Positions 6,031-7,560 of a stretch of DNA of 7,560 nt are shown here, one piece after another. The notes under the pieces were generated by a model, which saw only the letters and a program-made list of their open reading frames with translations, was not told the origin of the DNA and ran no database searches. The DNA comes from Actinomycetota bacterium (GTDB taxonomy: Bacteria > Actinomycetota > Humimicrobiia > Humimicrobiales > Humimicrobiaceae), in the NCBI GenBank assembly GCA_003563375.1, contig PWSB01000092.1, positions 1-7,560 on the forward strand, written 5' to 3'. The stretch's first letter is position 1; the number at the start of each line of letters is the position of its first letter. The position numbers were made by a program, and so were the translations under genes.

Positions 6031-6831
6031 TTATTTATTTCCCTCCACATAAATACTAACAGCATAATCTGCAAGGGATTCGTTGTTTTTCAAACCATCT
6101 AAAATAGCCCTGCCTATCGGATCTTCTGTGTTAGGGTCGATACAGGGGGATGACCCTCTTACTGTAATTTTCACATTCTCAAATCCAGATGCTTTGACCA
6201 TTCTTTCATACTTATCAATAAGAATTGACCCTCCAATGCAGCCCACGTAAGCGTCAATGTTTTCCTGTATTTTCCTTGGCAGTTCTTTTTTTAGGGCGAT
6301 ATCAGAAATAGCTATCCTTCCACCCGGTTTTAACACCCTGTAGACCTCACCAAAAACCCTTGGCTTATCTGCTGAAAGGTTTATGACACAGTTACTTATA
6401 ACTACATCAAAAAAATTGTCAGCCACAGGCAGGTTTTCTATTTCGCCAAGCTTAAATTCAACATTTTTAGATCCACCCTTTTTTGCATTATCCCTTGCTT
6501 TCTCAACCATTTCAGGGGTCATATCTACCCCTATGACCTTACCATTTTGTCCAACCTTGGTTGCGGCCAGAAAGCAGTCAAAGCCAGCGCCTGAGCCAAG
6601 GTCAAGCACAAATTCACCTTTATTGAGACTAGCCAAGGCTGTTGGATTTCCACAACTAAGAGCCAAATTAGCCTCATCAGGGATAGTTTTTAGCTCAGCC
6701 CCTGAATAACCAATGGATTTTGCAAACCCTTCAGCGTCTGGCCCGCAAGTGCCACATCCGCAGCCTTTCTGTTTTTGGGCAATCTTGCCATAAGCTTCTC
6801 TCACGAATTTTTGTGTTTTTTTATCATCCAT
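6031..6831 (-). CDS. arsM: Arsenite S-adenosylmethionine methyltransferase
   Basis: ArsM transfers methyl groups from SAM to As(III), giving methylated and finally volatile arsenicals; it acts in the cytoplasm. Numbered from ATG 6831 (266 residues), the N-terminus has a Cys cluster GCGCGTCGPD (Cys24, 26, 29). The family block IGYSGAEL is at 40-47, and ANLALSCGNPTA at 54-65 carries Cys60. SAM motif I, VLDLGSGAGFD, is at 75-85, with Asp103 in VDMTPEM. SNCVINLS at 146-153 carries Cys148, RVLKPGGRIAISD is at 165-177, and AYVGCIGGS at 194-202 carries Cys198. Cys60, Cys148 and Cys198 match the three As(III)-binding cysteines of characterised ArsM enzymes, so the protein should be active. A GTG at 6840 would add three residues but overlaps the ribosome-binding site AAAGGGAG (6847-6840), which sits eight bases before ATG 6831; the shorter start is preferred. 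It is the second gene of an operon, 25 bases after arsR. No arsenic efflux gene is present in the window. Confidence 0.94.
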   Translation of the reverse strand: MDDKKTQKFVREAYGKIAQKQKGCGCGTCGPDAEGFAKSIGYSGAELKTIPDEANLALSCGNPTALASLNKGEFVLDLGSGAGFDCFLAATKVGQNGKVIGVDMTPEMVEKARDNAKKGGSKNVEFKLGEIENLPVADNFFDVVISNCVINLSADKPRVFGEVYRVLKPGGRIAISDIALKKELPRKIQENIDAYVGCIGGSILIDKYERMVKASGFENVKITVRGSSPCIDPNTEDPIGRAILDGLKNNESLADYAVSIYVEGNK

Positions 6832-6839
6832 TTTAATCA

Positions 6840-6847
6840 CTCCCTTT
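6840..6847 (-). promoter_or_regulatory. Ribosome-binding site of arsM
   Basis: AAAGGGAG on the minus strand ends at 6840, eight bases before ATG 6831. It excludes the upstream GTG at 6840, whose first base is the last G of this site. Confidence 0.75.
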
Positions 6848-6856
6848 ACTAATTTT

Positions 6857-7189
6857 TTAACAGTTTCGACTTTCTGTGTTTAAAAATATATTTAAAAAAC
6901 CATAAGCTTTTTGAAACGAGTTTTGGTCTATCTTGCAGTATACCCATCGCCCTTCTTTTCTGGTGGTAATAAGGCCTGCGTTTACAAGTTCCTTAATGTG
7001 ATGTGAAATTGTTGGAACGGTAATTTTTAATGATTTTGATAAATCTTTAATGCAGGTTTCATTTCGACACGAAAGGCTCTCTTTTTCGCATTTACATTTT
7101 TTCTTATAAATAAACAATAATATTTTTAATCTATTTTCATCAGCAAGCGTTTTAAAGATTTTGGCCAATTTTTTAGTATCTTTATACAT
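6857..7189 (-). CDS. arsR: ArsR/SmtB-family transcriptional repressor, Cys-rich arsenic sensor
   Basis: This is a winged-helix repressor that should leave its operator when a thiophilic metalloid, presumably As(III), binds. From ATG 7189 it has 110 residues. KIFKTLADENRLKILLFI at 10-27 is the characteristic first helix pair. CIKDLSKSLKITVPTISHHIKELVNAGLI at 46-74 is the helix-turn-helix, with TVPTISHHIKEL as recognition helix. TTRKEGRWVYCKI at 75-87 is the wing. Between helix 2 and the HTH is an insert rich in cysteines (Cys32, 34, 41, 46) in place of the classic CVCDLC of E. coli ArsR; Cys85 and the terminal Cys110 add to it. ATG 7189 has AAGGG seven bases upstream. A TTG at 7222 would add 11 residues but lies inside the operator, at about the predicted transcription start, and has no ribosome-binding site. 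It is first in an operon with arsM and, given the operator, probably autoregulated. Confidence 0.92.
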   Translation of the reverse strand: MYKDTKKLAKIFKTLADENRLKILLFIYKKKCKCEKESLSCRNETCIKDLSKSLKITVPTISHHIKELVNAGLITTRKEGRWVYCKIDQNSFQKAYGFLNIFLNTESRNC

Positions 7190-7196
7190 AATGAAA

Positions 7197-7201
7197 CCCT
7201 T
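7197..7201 (-). promoter_or_regulatory. Ribosome-binding site of arsR
   Basis: AAGGG on the minus strand lies seven bases before ATG 7189 and supports that start over the upstream in-frame TTG at 7222. Confidence 0.65.
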
Positions 7202-7210
7202 GATGTTTGG

Positions 7211-7234
7211 ATACTTAGACAACTGTCTAAATAT
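7211..7234. promoter_or_regulatory. Probable ArsR operator (24-bp imperfect palindrome)
   Basis: The core is TTAGACA-AC-TGTCTAA (7215-7230): two perfect 7-base arms around a 2-base centre. One mismatched pair (C7214/A7231) separates it from outer arms ATA (7211-7213) and TAT (7232-7234). This gives an 11-2-11 palindrome close to the 12-2-12 arrangement typical of ArsR/SmtB operators. It overlaps the -10 box (7231-7236) and the predicted start of arsR transcription, where a bound dimer would block RNA polymerase. Confidence 0.8.
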
Positions 7235-7259
7235 TATCGACCTAGTAATCCTTTGTCAA
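7231..7259 (-). promoter_or_regulatory. Promoter of the arsR-arsM operon
   Basis: Read on the minus strand, a perfect -35 TTGACA (7259-7254) is followed after exactly 17 bases by TAATAT (7236-7231), five of six matches to TATAAT. This is the strongest promoter-like sequence in the window. Transcription would start near 7224, inside the palindrome, about 35 bases before the arsR ATG. Confidence 0.8.
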
Positions 7260-7290
7260 GAAGAAAAATTTACAGAAGAAAAATTTACAG
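7259..7290 (+). repeat. Perfect 15-bp tandem duplication
   Basis: AAGAAAAATTTACAG occurs at 7261-7275 and again, identical, at 7276-7290; the identity extends two bases to the left. It lies just upstream of the arsR -35 box. It could be a recent slippage duplication or a repeated protein-binding site. Confidence 0.8.
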
Positions 7291-7329
7291 ATAAAACTTT
7301 CTTTAAAAACTTTTATCATCGTGGACCCC

Positions 7330-7485
7330 ATGTTTATTGAAATATTGAGGAAATTAAGGGAAGAGCTGCAAAAGAAAGAGAGAATGGCATTAAAAAACCA
7401 AATCGATATAGATGGTCAGCCTAGAGGAAGAATGAATCCAAAAATAAAAAAACTGGTATCTATTAAAAGTACCGGCGCATTTTAA
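7330..7485 (+). CDS. Unidentified small basic protein (51 residues), doubtful
   Basis: An ATG frame from 7330 to the TAA at 7483-7485 encodes 51 residues. The first 24 form a charged, helix-like segment (RKLREELQKKERMALK), followed by a basic tail containing GQPRGRMNPKIKK. There are 8 Lys and 5 Arg. I do not recognise a family. No ribosome-binding site precedes the ATG; an in-frame GTG at 7321 also lacks one. The frame is open upstream to about 7249. It is transcribed away from arsR. It may be a small nucleic-acid-binding protein, a remnant of an element gene, or chance; the composition favours coding only slightly. Confidence 0.3.
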   Translation: MFIEILRKLREELQKKERMALKNQIDIDGQPRGRMNPKIKKLVSIKSTGAF

Positions 7486-7487
7486 AC

Positions 7488-7559
7488 ATGCCTGAATTAA
7501 AAAATGAGGAAATCGATAAAATGAGAAAGAATCTCGGCATTTTTGCCCGGGCAATCTGA
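7488..7559 (+). CDS. Unidentified 23-residue reading frame at the right edge, doubtful
   Basis: ATG 7488 follows the stop of the preceding small frame after two bases and runs to TGA at 7557-7559. It reads MPELKNEEIDKMRKNLGIF and four more residues. The spacing suggests translational coupling, but there is no ribosome-binding site. The peptide looks like the helical start of a longer protein that has been cut short. A frameshift or pseudogene is possible, and the sequence beyond the edge is not available. Confidence 0.18.
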   Translation: MPELKNEEIDKMRKNLGIFARAI

Positions 7560-7560
7560 G

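Noticed and set aside
5884..6102. A forward frame of 72 codons overlapping the 3' end of arsM
   Set aside because: It has a GTG start without a ribosome-binding site, no recognisable motif, and its last third is antisense to arsM.
7190..7222. A longer arsR with a TTG start at 7222
   Set aside because: The TTG lies within the operator at about the predicted transcription start and lacks a ribosome-binding site; ATG 7189 has AAGGG at good spacing.
7543..7554. The 12-base palindrome TTGCCCGGGCAA near the right edge
   Set aside because: It has no loop and no T-run, so it is not a terminator, and with no gene context beyond the edge its meaning cannot be judged.
1..7560. A CRISPR array, complete insertion sequence, or defence or retron system
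   Set aside because: No regularly spaced repeats, terminal inverted repeats with a transposase, or hallmark proteins of such systems were seen.

Overview
The window reads as a bacterial chromosome segment of low to moderate G+C (by eye, not computed). Intergenic spacers are AT-rich, and the left-hand genes favour AGG for Arg and ATA for Ile. Translation signals are bacterial: AAGGAG-type ribosome-binding sites, one TTG start, and tRNA genes that encode their own CCA ends. The gene order murI-rph-rdgB occurs in Firmicutes and Actinobacteria, and the arsenic genes fit an anoxic or metal-exposed habitat. The sequence alone does not allow a firm phylum call.

Left region (1-2806). The C-terminal two thirds of a major facilitator transporter enters from the left edge. 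It is followed by a lipoprotein whose exported domain carries the acid/base and nucleophile signatures of a clan GH-A glycoside hydrolase, then by a class I SAM-dependent methyltransferase of unknown substrate. The lipoprotein and methyltransferase genes each have a recognisable sigma-70-type promoter and look like separate units.

Central region (2813-5223). A compact housekeeping operon encodes glutamate racemase (murI, TTG start), RNase PH (rph) and the RdgB/HAM1 XTP/dITP pyrophosphatase (rdgB). It supplies D-glutamate for peptidoglycan, trims tRNA 3' ends and cleans the nucleotide pool. A promoter overlapping the end of rdgB drives tRNA-Pro(UGG) and tRNA-Gly(UCC).

Right region (5224-7560). 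This looks like accessory DNA. Seventy-five bases beyond tRNA-Gly, on the minus strand, lies the C-terminal 36 codons of a tyrosine recombinase (His and Tyr nucleophile boxes intact) with everything upstream lost: the scar of an element integrated at the tRNA. About 600 bases of degenerate sequence follow, including one unidentified 59-codon reading frame. Then comes a minus-strand arsR-arsM operon: a Cys-rich ArsR repressor and an arsenite S-adenosylmethionine methyltransferase. The operon has a near-consensus promoter (TTGACA-17-TATAAT-like) whose -10 box is overlapped by a 24-bp imperfect palindrome, the likely ArsR operator. Beyond it lie a 15-bp tandem duplication and two small unidentified reading frames that reach the right edge.

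No CRISPR array, complete insertion sequence or complete new defence system is visible. The most interesting points are the integrase relic at tRNA-Gly, the self-contained arsR operator/promoter with a Cys-rich sensor, and the unclassified GH-A-like lipoprotein.
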